A stretch of DNA of 29,643 nt from Bacteroides sp. CAG:545 (GCA_000432515.1 HF996020.1:1-29643), one strand, 5' to 3'; positions 1 through 8,193 are shown, counted from the first letter of the stretch. Notes: generated by a model from the sequence alone, not told the origin. Numbers and translations: made by a program.

Positions 1-225
1 CAGTTAGTAGATAAAGCGAAAGCCAGGTTACCCACTTTTTTACATAACCTGCATTTGGTTGTTTGCTATATCTTCTTGATGCTCAATAATATACACCAAA
101 TCACGACATGCAGGTTGTTCGATTCAATCCAATTCTGTGTTGTTCCATTTTTCGTAACGCACCGCATTTTTTTGTGAGCACCTCTGCTATTCCTGTTAAT
201 CGTTATCTCACAGAATGTGATTTTG

Positions 226-349
226 TCCGTAAAACCCCACCTTTCGCCGGATAAGTTGTATTTTCCTGATTTTGGTTGACTCGATTATAGTTGTTCAAAA
301 TTAATAACTTATCCGTGAAACCCTACCATCTCACGGACAAAGTGCATTT
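226..349. repeat. Pair of 38-bp imperfect direct repeats with hairpin potential
   Basis: Positions 226-263 and 312-349 align without gaps and match at 27 of 38 positions. Both start TCCGT, share AAACCC and ACC, then CGGA, and end in ATTT. Each unit can fold. The second has a 7-bp stem, TCCGTGA (312-318) with TCACGGA (331-337); the first keeps only TCCG with CGGA. This resembles a small family of REP-like intergenic units, but only two copies are visible here. Confidence 0.5.
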
Positions 350-412
350 CGAGAGTCAATGGTTTCAGGAATTGGTGCTTCATAATCGAGACCACAAAAA
401 AATATGGAAAAG

Positions 413-446
413 CAATGAGCAGGAAAGCCTTTTTTGCTGCTCATTG
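413..446 (-). terminator. Possible hairpin terminator (minus strand)
   Basis: CAATGAGCAG (413-422) and CTGCTCATTG (437-446) form a perfect 10-bp stem with a 14-base loop. Reading the minus strand, the stem is followed by CTTTTCC and then a T-rich run at about 396-403. It could end transcripts entering from the 768-1436 gene, although that gene's stop is more than 300 bases away. It may equally be part of the repeat mosaic. Confidence 0.3.
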
Positions 447-478
447 TACGCATAGATTCGACCCGCTTCATTGGGGGA

Positions 479-571
479 GACTGTCTGAAAAGTCAAATAT
501 TCCTCAGTGAGAATTGAAAATCCGCTAGGGGTACGGAGTATTTCAGTCTCGCGAGGACTTTTCGGACAGTC
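479..571. repeat. ~93-bp imperfect palindrome
   Basis: The outer arms are GACTGTCTGAAAAGTC (479-494) and GACTTTTCGGACAGTC (556-571), complementary at 15 of 16 positions. Pairing continues inward after a 7-base bulge on the left arm: CTCAGTGAGA, TTGAAAA and TCCG on the left match the right-arm complement CTCGCGAGA, CTGAAATA, CTCCG. The central loop is about 10 bases near 525-533. Its right end lies 2 bases from the first 30-bp direct repeat. It has the shape of a small non-coding hairpin element; no transposase is nearby. Confidence 0.6.
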
Positions 572-573
572 TG

Positions 574-670
574 GGGGCGCTGGAACTAGCCTATAGACGC
601 TGCTGCGGGATGATTCTGGACAACTCCACCTATCATTGTGGGGCGCTGGAACTAGCCTTATAGGCGCTGC
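574..670. repeat. Two copies of a 30/31-bp direct repeat
   Basis: Copies lie at 574-603 and 640-670. Both begin GGGGCGCTGGAACTAGCCT and end in ATAGACGCTGC or ATAGGCGCTGC; the second copy has one extra T and one substitution. They are separated by 36 bases of unrelated sequence. With only two copies and a unique spacer this is not enough for a CRISPR, and no cas gene is present. Confidence 0.6.
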
Positions 671-697
671 AGAGTCAGAAAGATATTCTTCCATGTC

Positions 698-780
698 AGA
701 GCGCGAAACTCCGTCAGAGCGCGACGCTCCGTCATAACGGGAAACTCCGTCATAACGAGAAACTCCGTCAGAACGCGACG
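698..780. repeat. 18-bp tandem repeat (four full units plus a partial)
   Basis: Units start at 698, 716, 734 and 752, with a partial fifth from 770. The core is AGAGCGCGAAACTCCGTC, with variants ATAACG for AGAGCG and GACGCT for GAAACT. The period is a multiple of three, and the minus strand reads as DGVSRY/DGASRS-type hexapeptides. The partial fifth unit forms the last codons and stop of the 768-1436 gene, so the array begins inside a coding end and runs downstream of it. Confidence 0.75.
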
Positions 781-1436
781 CTGATGCCGCCGACTATGAT
801 GCCGGTCATTCCGATGCCGAGTTCAACGAAGCCGCGTACCCTTTGGCCGCCGGCCTGGACGCAGACTGCTCCTGCCTGAAATGAGAAGAGAGGGGAGTAG
901 TCGGTGCTCTTGGAACCTTCCTCGTAGTCGTCGATGAACATGATACCGGCTGAAAGCTTGGAATACATAGCAACGTGGTTCTTTCTGAACCAGAATATCT
1001 TGGTGGAAGGCATGATTACATAGGTGCTGTAATCGGAAGTGCCAGTCTTTACCTTGTTCTTGTCCACTACGTCAGCGCTTCCGCCAGACCAGCCGACGAG
1101 CCCTCCCACGGAGAACGTCTTGTTTAGGACTCTGTAATACTCGGCATTGACAGAACCATAGGCGTTGAAATTGTCGAACTGGGCATATCCGCCTGTAAAA
1201 AGGGCGACAAATGCGCCGGAAAACACGTGTGCCATATCTGCAAGAGTTACGCGGCCGTAGCTGAGCTCGACCTCATTCCTGAATGCCGGCATGTTGTGTC
1301 TGCGGGATGTCTTTTCCGGTTTGTAAACTTCTTGAATGGCCTCCGGAGCGTCTGAGGAAATGGTTCCCTGCGCATTGGCTTGGAAAGAAAAGGCTGAAAT
1401 CGCGATAATGGTCAGCGCTGAGATTAGGTGTTTCAT
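768..1436 (-). CDS. Exported outer-membrane beta-barrel-like hypothetical protein
   Basis: A 222-residue protein. I chose the start at 1436 because it begins a clean signal peptide (MKHLISALTI, hydrophobic to about residue 19, cleavage expected after ANA at residue 22). Longer frames reach 1523 but would put a charged extension before the signal. The mature part is rich in alternating aromatic and glycine-containing strands (for example SYGRVTLADM, VGGLVGWSGG, VELGIGMTGII) and ends in phenylalanine, as many outer-membrane barrel proteins do. This suggests a small 8-strand barrel, but no family is identified. A -7-like TATATTCG lies upstream (1453-1460, minus strand). The stop codon sits in the partial fifth unit of an 18-bp tandem repeat. 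It is divergent from the neighbouring oxidoreductase gene. Confidence 0.7.
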   Translation of the reverse strand: MKHLISALTIIAISAFSFQANAQGTISSDAPEAIQEVYKPEKTSRRHNMPAFRNEVELSYGRVTLADMAHVFSGAFVALFTGGYAQFDNFNAYGSVNAEYYRVLNKTFSVGGLVGWSGGSADVVDKNKVKTGTSDYSTYVIMPSTKIFWFRKNHVAMYSKLSAGIMFIDDYEEGSKSTDYSPLFSFQAGAVCVQAGGQRVRGFVELGIGMTGIIVGGISVAF

Positions 1437-1469
1437 AAGTCTATGTTTTTCGCGAATATAAGAAAAACC

Positions 1470-1500
1470 TTTGACGTTCATCTTTTTATATTTAATTTTG
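1470..1500 (+). promoter_or_regulatory. Bacteroidetes-type promoter of the first FAD oxidoreductase
   Basis: TTTG at 1470-1473 and TAATTTTG at 1493-1500 are separated by exactly 19 bases, matching the Bacteroidetes primary-sigma consensus TTTG-N19-TAnnTTTG. Transcription would start near 1506, leaving a leader of about 50 bases before the ATG at 1558. The minus-strand -7-like TATATTCG of the divergent gene lies just upstream (1453-1460). Confidence 0.75.
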
Positions 1501-1557
1501 ACCACGAAAATCCACATTGACATAACAAACAGTGGAACTGATTAGAATTTACACAAA

Positions 1558-2928
1558 ATGAAAACTTATTTGGAACCGGCGAAGGAACTTCCTGTACGTA
1601 AAGAAGTTGACGTCCTCGTAGTCGGTGCCGGCCCTGCCGGAATTATGGCTGCCCAGGCTGCAGCACTTGTAAAGGGAACCAAGGTCATGCTCATTGACAG
1701 CAGAGGCTATCTTGGAGGCAACATGACCATCGGCCTTCCGCTTCTCGGCTTCTTGGGCCGCAAGGGCAATGAAATCATCAAAGGTCTGCCGCTGCGTTTC
1801 GTGGAGCGACTCAGGGAAAGAGGCCAGGCCACACATCACAGAAGATGTCCGCTGCACGTGAGCCTTACAATGGTGGACCCGGAGGGAACCAAGCACCTCG
1901 CGTGGGAGATAATGGAAGAATGCGGCGTGGAAGTGCTGCTCTATGTCTTTGCTACTGACGTGATTATGGAAGGCGACAAGTGCAAGGGCGTGATTATTGA
2001 CTCCAAGAAGGGCAGGGAAGTGATACTCGCCAAGACCATCGTGGACTGCACCGGAGACGGCGACATTCTGTACCGTGCAGGAGCCGAGATGAATTATGGC
2101 AATGAAAAGGGTATCCCGCAGCCGCCGACACTCATGTTCTCCATGAGAGGTGTGGACAGCAGGAAACTCCGCGATGCCGTGGCTGACCATCCGGAAATCT
2201 ACGATATCGATTATATTCCGAATGAGTTCTTCAGACCGATGGACAACTGCACCTTCGTAGGCTTCCGTAACCAGATACGTCAGGCACGTGAAGCCGGATA
2301 TCACCTTCCGGTAGAGAGAACCATCTTCATGACCGGTATGGCAGAAGACGAATGGTGGGTGAACATGAGCCGTGTCAATGGCATTGACGCGACTGACCCT
2401 CAGCAATATACACGAGGCGAGTACGAATGTATGCTCCAGAATGAGGAAATCGTGCGCTACCTCAAGGCGTATATCCCTGGATTCGAGAATGCTTACGTGG
2501 ATAGAGTGGCTCCGTTCATGGGTATTCGTGAAACCCGCAGACTCGTGGGCGAATACACACTTACCGAGCAGGACATCTTCGATTGCGCACGTTTCGATGA
2601 TGTGATTGCAGTGGCAAGCTATCCGGTGGACCTCCACCATCCGGTAGGCGGAGACTGCTCGCTCTGGTGGTGTCCGGACTGCTACGACGTGCCTTACCGC
2701 TGCCTTATCCCTAAGAAAGTCGATGGCGTGATCGCTGCCGGAAGAGACATCTCCGCCACACATCTTGCGCTTGCGTCCGTAAGAGTCATGGGCCCGGCAA
2801 TGTGTCTGGGTGAAGCTGCAGGAAAAGCTGCTGCACTCGCCGTCAGGGACAAAAAAGAACTCCGTGACTTGGATGTCAAGGAGTTGCAGTCTGCCCTCAG
2901 AGAAGAAGGCGTATGGTTCAGAGACTGA
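1558..2928 (+). CDS. FAD-dependent oxidoreductase (FAD_oxidored type)
   Basis: A 456-residue flavoprotein without a signal peptide, so probably cytoplasmic. The N-terminal Rossmann motif GAGPAG is at residues 23-28 (VDVLVVGAGPAG). A second family motif, CTGDGDILYRAGAEM, lies mid-protein. Near the C-terminus the strongly conserved AGRDISATHLALASVRVM closes the FAD site, followed by GEAAGKAAALA. This pattern fits PF12831. Members are annotated as oxidoreductases of mostly unknown substrate and often sit in catabolic loci of Bacteroidales. The gene shares its C-terminal motif with the second oxidoreductase at 6301-8193 but lacks that protein's N-terminal domain. It converges on the phosphoesterase-symporter operon, and the substrate may be what that symporter imports (inference). 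Confidence 0.85.
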   Translation: MKTYLEPAKELPVRKEVDVLVVGAGPAGIMAAQAAALVKGTKVMLIDSRGYLGGNMTIGLPLLGFLGRKGNEIIKGLPLRFVERLRERGQATHHRRCPLHVSLTMVDPEGTKHLAWEIMEECGVEVLLYVFATDVIMEGDKCKGVIIDSKKGREVILAKTIVDCTGDGDILYRAGAEMNYGNEKGIPQPPTLMFSMRGVDSRKLRDAVADHPEIYDIDYIPNEFFRPMDNCTFVGFRNQIRQAREAGYHLPVERTIFMTGMAEDEWWVNMSRVNGIDATDPQQYTRGEYECMLQNEEIVRYLKAYIPGFENAYVDRVAPFMGIRETRRLVGEYTLTEQDIFDCARFDDVIAVASYPVDLHHPVGGDCSLWWCPDCYDVPYRCLIPKKVDGVIAAGRDISATHLALASVRVMGPAMCLGEAAGKAAALAVRDKKELRDLDVKELQSALREEGVWFRD

Positions 2929-2973
2929 TCGGGACATTGATCAGAACATAGTCGGAGACTGATCAGAAAGTCG

Positions 2974-4602
2974 TCAGAATACGAACGGGAGAGGACGCGC
3001 GATGGTTTCGCGGTACAGTTCCTCTCCTTTTTCATTGCGGAAAACCACTTCCACAGGAGAATCCGACCTTGAAGCCTTGGCCTCGAAAGTATGGATGCAT
3101 CCGGCCTTCTGGCGGTGTGCGTGGTGCCTGGCAGGATGAGTCATCTGCGGCAGGTCATAAGTGAATACACTGACCGGGTCTTCCGTATGCGGAGTGCTGA
3201 CTTTCAATGCCTTGCCGTTTTCGTATATTTCCACATAGTATCCCGGCATCCAGGTCCACCAGTTCACCAGCACTGAATTCCGGAATTTGCCGGCAGAATA
3301 ATCCACACGCTCAGGAGCGGCCTTGAGCAGAAGCATGAAGTCCTCCGAGTTCCGGTAAGCCTCGCCCACACAGTTCAGGTCGTAGATGCTGTAATTGCGA
3401 ACGCCATGTTCGTAAGTCTCGAAATGCAGTTTGAAAGGAGCATTGTCAATGCCCCGTCCGCACATCATTCCAGCTTCTGAGCCGTCGTTGCAGTACAGCA
3501 GATTCTCTTTCGCGGTTTCCCACATCATGCCGGAAGAGCAGGGGAGACCATACTGGAAAAGCGTAGGATATTCCTTCCTGCTGAAGAAGTCGAACTTGTG
3601 TATATGCCCGGCGAAATTCAGCGCCTTCTGCCTGAAACGCGTGCAAAGACTGTCAATGAACGCAAGCTGTTCCGCAGGCATTTTGTCCCGCCCTCCATTT
3701 TTAAGAGAACCGCCGAAGAAAGGACAATGCGTACATATGAATACGTTGCACGAGTCAGGTACATAACTCAGGTCCTTTTCGAGCCAGTCCAGCTGAGCCG
3801 GGAGGAACGCAGTCTCATAATTGCGGGCTCCCTTGATTCCCGGTGCCTTCTTGCCGCGGCCTTCATCATTGACATAAATGATATTGTCCAGGAACACCCA
3901 GTGTTCGTTTCCGATATTGACAGAATAACGGTCCGGGCCCCAGGTGCGGCGGTACAGCCAGCCCGAGCGGAAATCCACATTGTCCCCGACAATCGCTCCG
4001 TCGTGGTCGTGGTTGCCGGGCACAGAGTACATTTTCAGAGGCAGTTTCTGCTCCGCAATCACCTTGCAGGCATCATCCACATCGAAATCGAACTCGTACC
4101 AGAAAATGTCGTGAGACAAATCTCCCAGATTCATCATATAGACGGGACCGTCGGATTCCGCCGCCTTTTTCCGGATGAACGGAACCACTCTTTCACGGAA
4201 CCGCCTGAGGTCATCCTTGTCCGGATCATTGCTAAGATGCAGGTCCGCAAGGAAAAGCACGGAATACCTCTCCTGATTCTCAGTGAGAAGTTCGAAATCG
4301 TGCCGTTCCACCTCGTCAGGAGACTTGGTCAGACGTGCCCAAAAATCGGGCCTGAGCCCATCCTCTGAAACCGCGACAGCATCCGAAGGAGTCGTTATAA
4401 ATACCACGCTGTCAGCCTTTTCACTGTCAATGCAGTATCTGCCTTTGCTGTCAGTCAGGACAATGTTCACGCCGTCACTGATCTGCACTCCGGCAAGAGG
4501 CTTTCCGTCGATGGTGACCTTGCCTCTGATATTGCCTGTCTTGGCACAGCCGCCCGTGACAATGACGAGAGCGGCCAGTATATAAAGAAAATGCGTTTTC
4601 AT
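2974..4602 (-). CDS. Calcineurin-like metallophosphoesterase lipoprotein, three-domain
   Basis: A 542-residue lipoprotein: signal with lipobox ending VTGGC, lipidated Cys19. Residues 25-105 look like a small beta-sandwich of the MetallophosN type (PF16371: GKVTIDGKPLAGVQISDG). The catalytic calcineurin-like domain (PF00149) has all expected metal ligands: DLH at 120-122, GD at 160-161, GNHD at 196-199, His292 in THCP, and GHIH at 332-335. Residues about 360-540 fit the MetallophosC domain (PF16370). The family hydrolyses phosphoesters with two metal ions; the substrate is unknown. Being a lipoprotein it acts in the periplasm or at the cell surface. Its ATG overlaps the symporter stop by one base (TGATG), so the two are probably translationally coupled, with dephosphorylation preceding uptake of the product (inference). 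Confidence 0.88.
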   Translation of the reverse strand: MKTHFLYILAALVIVTGGCAKTGNIRGKVTIDGKPLAGVQISDGVNIVLTDSKGRYCIDSEKADSVVFITTPSDAVAVSEDGLRPDFWARLTKSPDEVERHDFELLTENQERYSVLFLADLHLSNDPDKDDLRRFRERVVPFIRKKAAESDGPVYMMNLGDLSHDIFWYEFDFDVDDACKVIAEQKLPLKMYSVPGNHDHDGAIVGDNVDFRSGWLYRRTWGPDRYSVNIGNEHWVFLDNIIYVNDEGRGKKAPGIKGARNYETAFLPAQLDWLEKDLSYVPDSCNVFICTHCPFFGGSLKNGGRDKMPAEQLAFIDSLCTRFRQKALNFAGHIHKFDFFSRKEYPTLFQYGLPCSSGMMWETAKENLLYCNDGSEAGMMCGRGIDNAPFKLHFETYEHGVRNYSIYDLNCVGEAYRNSEDFMLLLKAAPERVDYSAGKFRNSVLVNWWTWMPGYYVEIYENGKALKVSTPHTEDPVSVFTYDLPQMTHPARHHAHRQKAGCIHTFEAKASRSDSPVEVVFRNEKGEELYRETIARPLPFVF

Positions 4603-6185
4603 CAGTTCTGTACAGCGGTTTTAGGCGTTCCCATAAGGCAGACTGCAGTGGAAATGATGCCGGCGATAGGACACCACCAGCTCCACGCGATGTAGGTCTG
4701 GCCGAAGAACTGTTTCTGGAACATCAGCGGAACCACGATGAGAGCACCGGTGATGATGGCAGCGATGACTGACTTGTTGTTGCCCCTCTTGGTGAAGATG
4801 GCAGTGAGGAACACGCCTATCATACCGCCGTATGCGAAACACATGATTCCGGTAGCGAAATCCACGAGATTCAGACCGCTGGCCTCCTGCATGACGGCAG
4901 TGACGATTGCGAACAATGTCAGAAGCATTCCCATAAGTCCGGCCATCCAGCGGGAAGATGAAATCTGGTCCTTGTCGCTCTTGATGGCCTTTCCAAGTTC
5001 CTTACGGATAGGGAGATAGAGGTCGTCCACGAAACTTGACGCCATGGCATTGATGGCGGAGTTGAAACTGGAGAGCGCAGCCGCGAGAAGACCGGTGATC
5101 ATCAGGCCGCGTACACCTGCAGGAATATGGTTCTTGATATACTGAGGGAATACGTCGCGCGCGTCAGTGAAGAAACCGGCGCTGATCTGTCCGTCGATGT
5201 AAGGGTCGTTGAGGAATTTCACCCAAAGCAGGAGACCGATGCAGAGGAAGGTCAGGACGATAGGAATCGCCAGCAGCTGTGACCAAATCAATGAAGTTCC
5301 TGCCTTCTTTACGCTCTTGCAGGCAAGTTGGCGCTGTACGAATTCCTGGTCAGTGGTGTACTGTGCAATCTTGAAGAATGCAATACCTATCATACCGCCT
5401 ATAATGGTGTATGGCTTGGAAAAATCCAGGCTCGGGTCGAACATCTTCACCTTGCTGCCCGGCTCCCAGCCCTGGAGAGTGCCGTCTGCAAGCAGAGCCG
5501 CATCCGCGCCAGGCATCTTCACCATACCGCCGGCAGTCAGCTGAGTCCAGATGTCAGCCAGACTGAATCCCTTCAGCGAGCAGTACACCATCACGAGCGC
5601 GACCACTCCGGTAAAGGTCATCAGGAGGGTTTGGAATGTGTCAATGTAGAGAAGGCCCTTGATGCCGCCCATCATTGTATAGAAGGTCGAAATTATACCC
5701 AATATGATGATGGAACATACTATGAATGTGAATTCTATTTTTCCGAAAATGATGACTGAAACGGCTATGGCCGCGATGAAAAGCCTTGATCCTGAGGTGA
5801 AAAGCTGGCCGAGAAGGAACATCACGCTGTTAGTCCTCTTGGCTTTTTCGCCGAAGCGCTCACCGATGAAGCCGTAGATGGTGATGGTCTTGGCATTGTA
5901 CAGTTTCGGCATAATCAGGGCAGCGACCAATGTGCCTCCCAGGATTGATCCTAAAAGATTGATGACGTATGTGAGGTTCGTGTTGAATCCGAGTTCCGGT
6001 GAGCCTACGAAGGTCCCTGCGGAAATCGTCGTTCCGGCTGCCGCTATAGCTACGATCCAGCCCGGCATTGACCTGCCTGCAACGAAATAATCTTCAATGT
6101 TCTTGTTCTTGTGGGAGAACAGATAACCTATCGTTATCAATGCTCCGAGAAAAATGGCTACTATCAGCCAGTCTATGATGCCCAT
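4602..6185 (-). CDS. Sodium:solute symporter (SSS family)
   Basis: A 527-residue inner-membrane protein with about 13-14 hydrophobic segments. Family signs are the N-terminal DWLIVAIFLGALITIGY helix, the DYFVAGRSMPGW loop after the first helix, the unwound-helix motif AAAGTTISAGTF, and LAAALSSFNSAINAMASSF in the later core, which carries the serines of the second sodium site. This is the SSF/SSS fold (PF00474) that moves sugars, sialic acid, proline, inositol or vitamins with Na+. The sequence alone does not fix the substrate. It is the first gene of a two-gene operon with the phosphoesterase. A -7-like TATATTCG (6225-6232, minus strand) precedes it. It diverges from the second FAD oxidoreductase, which suggests a shared pathway. 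Confidence 0.87.
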   Translation of the reverse strand: MGIIDWLIVAIFLGALITIGYLFSHKNKNIEDYFVAGRSMPGWIVAIAAAGTTISAGTFVGSPELGFNTNLTYVINLLGSILGGTLVAALIMPKLYNAKTITIYGFIGERFGEKAKRTNSVMFLLGQLFTSGSRLFIAAIAVSVIIFGKIEFTFIVCSIIILGIISTFYTMMGGIKGLLYIDTFQTLLMTFTGVVALVMVYCSLKGFSLADIWTQLTAGGMVKMPGADAALLADGTLQGWEPGSKVKMFDPSLDFSKPYTIIGGMIGIAFFKIAQYTTDQEFVQRQLACKSVKKAGTSLIWSQLLAIPIVLTFLCIGLLLWVKFLNDPYIDGQISAGFFTDARDVFPQYIKNHIPAGVRGLMITGLLAAALSSFNSAINAMASSFVDDLYLPIRKELGKAIKSDKDQISSSRWMAGLMGMLLTLFAIVTAVMQEASGLNLVDFATGIMCFAYGGMIGVFLTAIFTKRGNNKSVIAAIITGALIVVPLMFQKQFFGQTYIAWSWWCPIAGIISTAVCLMGTPKTAVQN

Positions 6186-6224
6186 ATGATATTATGTGGT
6201 TTTAGTCTTAAAAATTACAAGACG

Positions 6225-6232
6225 CGAATATA
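6225..6232 (-). promoter_or_regulatory. -7-like element upstream of the symporter
   Basis: The minus strand reads TATATTCGCG here, close to TAnnTTTG with one change. The same 11-base string TTATATTCGCG occurs upstream of the 768-1436 gene (1451-1461). No TTTG is visible at the expected -33 distance, so the call rests on the -7 box alone. Confidence 0.4.
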
Positions 6233-6245
6233 ATGATTTTTTTTG

Positions 6246-6276
6246 TTTGCTCGGAATGATTTTTTGTCTAACTTTG
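6246..6276 (+). promoter_or_regulatory. Bacteroidetes-type promoter of the second FAD oxidoreductase
   Basis: TTTG at 6246-6249 and TAACTTTG at 6269-6276 are 19 bases apart, an exact match to the Bacteroidetes consensus. Transcription would begin near 6283. This rules out the upstream in-frame start at 6196 and supports the ATG at 6301. Confidence 0.8.
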
Positions 6277-6300
6277 AACCGATTTAAAACACTACCTTAT

Positions 6301-8193
6301 ATGAACACCAATAATTCTGTGATGGCTCTTGCCACCAGATTCAATGACAAAGGCGACTGGACTCTGGAACAGCAGTTCGTACTTCAGATGGGTTCCAGCT
6401 ATCTTATGGCGCATGGTTTGGGAACGCCTCTTGCAAAAGATGCCAAGACAGAAATCAATATACCTGAGGACGGTGACTACCGTCTATGGGTTCGCACGAA
6501 AAACTGGACCGCATTCTGGTCAGAGGGCAAGACTCCCGGCATTTTCCAGGTTTTAGTCGACGGAAAGGCTGACCCTTCAGAGTTCGGTATCGGCAAGACG
6601 CCTTTGGACGTGAAAGCCGGCATTGACTTTCCTGATGACATTGACACTTCCCGCGAAGCGAGAGCCGAAAGGGCTCAATGGTACTGGCAGAAGGGCGAAA
6701 CATATCACCTCACCAAAGGCAGCCACAGCATTGCCCTTCATGATCTGATGGGTCTGGACGGGCGATGCGATGCGATAATCCTGACTTCGACGGACGACGT
6801 CCCAGGTGACAGCCTGGAGGATTACAGGGCATTGCGCGAGGCTTTGCTCGGTCCGGGGAAGCCTGAAGACAAGGGAAATTATGATCTTGTGGTCATAGGA
6901 GCCGGAATGTCAGGCCTTTGCGCCGCCATCGCCGCTGCACGTCTCGGCCTCAAGGTGGCACTTGTCCAGGACCGTTATATCCTCGGCGGAAACAATTCCT
7001 CTGAAGTCCGCGTGGGGCTCGGCGGTCAGATCAATATGCCTCCGTACCCTTCGTTGGGATATATATTGAATGAAATCGGTCCGGACCGCATCGGCAATGC
7101 GAGGGGAGCCCACCACTATCAGGACTGGAAGAAGTGGGATGTGATCGCCGCCGAGCCGAACATCAGTCTTTTTGCCGGCTACACTGTGGTCAATGCAGAG
7201 ATGAAGGACGGGAAGATAGTTGCCGTGACGGCTGTTGAGGCTACAAATCAGAATCTTATACGCATAAGCGGAAATCTGTTCTCTGACTGTACCGGAGACG
7301 CCAATCTTGCTGTAATGGCGGGCGCTGCCACAATGATGGGACGCGAGGCGCGCAGTGAGTTCGGTGAGACGCTTGCTCCTGAAAAGGCGGATGATTTTAC
7401 GATGGGCGTAAGCATCGAGTGGTATTGCGAGGACTGGAACACGCCTTGTTCTTTCCCTGATTCTGTGGACTGGGGACTGAAGCTGGATGAGGATACTGTC
7501 GAGCCTGTGCACCGTGCCAACTGGTATTGGGAAGTGGGAATGCGTGATGACCAGATAGCAGATGCCGAGAAGATCCGTGACTACGGTATGTATGTGGCCT
7601 ACAGCACTTTCTCATATTGCAAGAACCGTCTTGCCAAGAAAGAGGATTGGGAATGTACCCATCTGACTTGGGTGAGCCACGTGAGCGGCAAACGTGAGAG
7701 CCGTCGTATCGTGGGTGACCTTATTCTCCGCGAGCAGGATCTTACGAGACCGATTCCTTACGAGGACGGCACCTGCACCACGACCTGGCGCATTGACCAG
7801 CATTATCCGATGGAGAAGAACTCCGCCGACTACCCTGGAGAAGAGTGGATGAGCTACGGAAAGCTGATGCCTATCGATCCGTACGCTATTCCTTACCGCT
7901 GTCTCTATTCCCGTGACGTGCCGAATCTCTTCATGGCAGGCCGCGATATCAGCGTGACACACGTAGCCCTCGGCTCAGTGAGGGTTATGCGTACTTGTGC
8001 AATGATGGGAGAGGTAGTGGGAATGGCCGCCGCAGTATGCTGCAGAAGAGGTTCAATGCCTCGCGACGTCTATACGACCTGGTTCCAGGATCTCGTGGAA
8101 CTCATGAAAAAGGGCACCGGCCGCACCGATGTGCCGTACACCCAGTTCTACCACCAGGTTGACCGCACCGGCCACCAGGCCGAAGACCGCTAA
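6301..8193 (+). CDS. FAD-dependent oxidoreductase with N-terminal beta-sandwich-like domain
   Basis: A 630-residue protein; the ATG at 6301 is chosen because the promoter lies at 6246-6276. Residues 1-180 are not flavoprotein sequence: WTLEQQFVLQMG, then strands such as GDYRLWVRTKNW and GSHSIALHDLMG look like a carbohydrate-binding or golvesin-like beta-sandwich (inferred from pattern). From residue 193 the FAD_oxidored fold begins: GAGMSG at 200-205, GGNNSSEVRVGLGGQ, CTGDANLA, and near the end PYRCL and AGRDISVTHVALGSVRVM. There is no signal peptide. The shared motifs show it is a paralogue-like partner of the 1558-2928 protein. It is transcribed away from the symporter. Its stop lies 8 bases from the 3' end of the convergent ssrA gene, leaving almost no room for a terminator. 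Confidence 0.85.
   Translation: MNTNNSVMALATRFNDKGDWTLEQQFVLQMGSSYLMAHGLGTPLAKDAKTEINIPEDGDYRLWVRTKNWTAFWSEGKTPGIFQVLVDGKADPSEFGIGKTPLDVKAGIDFPDDIDTSREARAERAQWYWQKGETYHLTKGSHSIALHDLMGLDGRCDAIILTSTDDVPGDSLEDYRALREALLGPGKPEDKGNYDLVVIGAGMSGLCAAIAAARLGLKVALVQDRYILGGNNSSEVRVGLGGQINMPPYPSLGYILNEIGPDRIGNARGAHHYQDWKKWDVIAAEPNISLFAGYTVVNAEMKDGKIVAVTAVEATNQNLIRISGNLFSDCTGDANLAVMAGAATMMGREARSEFGETLAPEKADDFTMGVSIEWYCEDWNTPCSFPDSVDWGLKLDEDTVEPVHRANWYWEVGMRDDQIADAEKIRDYGMYVAYSTFSYCKNRLAKKEDWECTHLTWVSHVSGKRESRRIVGDLILREQDLTRPIPYEDGTCTTTWRIDQHYPMEKNSADYPGEEWMSYGKLMPIDPYAIPYRCLYSRDVPNLFMAGRDISVTHVALGSVRVMRTCAMMGEVVGMAAAVCCRRGSMPRDVYTTWFQDLVELMKKGTGRTDVPYTQFYHQVDRTGHQAEDR

Larger units (their letters stand above)
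1..767. other. Gene-poor intergenic region made of short repeats
   Basis: No open frame here looks like a real gene. The only long one, on the minus strand at 380-694, is built from repeat sequence, has no recognisable domain and no clear upstream signal. The region instead contains several separate repeats, listed individually: a pair of 38-bp hairpin units, a ~93-bp imperfect palindrome, two 30/31-bp direct repeats and an 18-bp tandem array. A 9-bp inverted repeat (AACCTGCAT at 46-54, ATGCAGGTT at 108-116) lies near the left end. I see nothing else in 1-220. The mosaic could be decayed mobile-element or REP-like intergenic sequence; that is inference. Confidence 0.6.

Noticed and set aside
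574..670. CRISPR array
   Set aside because: There are only two repeats and one spacer, and no cas gene is in the window.
380..694. 104-codon minus-strand frame in the repeat region
   Set aside because: It is made of the 30/31-bp repeats and the palindrome, with low-complexity translation and no family.
698..780. CRISPR or coding repeat array
   Set aside because: The units are contiguous with no spacers, so this is a simple tandem repeat.
1549..2937. 462-codon open frame antisense to the first FAD oxidoreductase
   Set aside because: It mirrors the sense codons, lacks any domain, and the sense frame has clear family motifs and a promoter.
2929..2973. Terminator between the first oxidoreductase and the phosphoesterase
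   Set aside because: Only scattered TGATC repeats are present, with no stable stem followed by a T-run.
6196..6300. Earlier start for the second FAD oxidoreductase
   Set aside because: A consensus promoter lies at 6246-6276, inside the extension.
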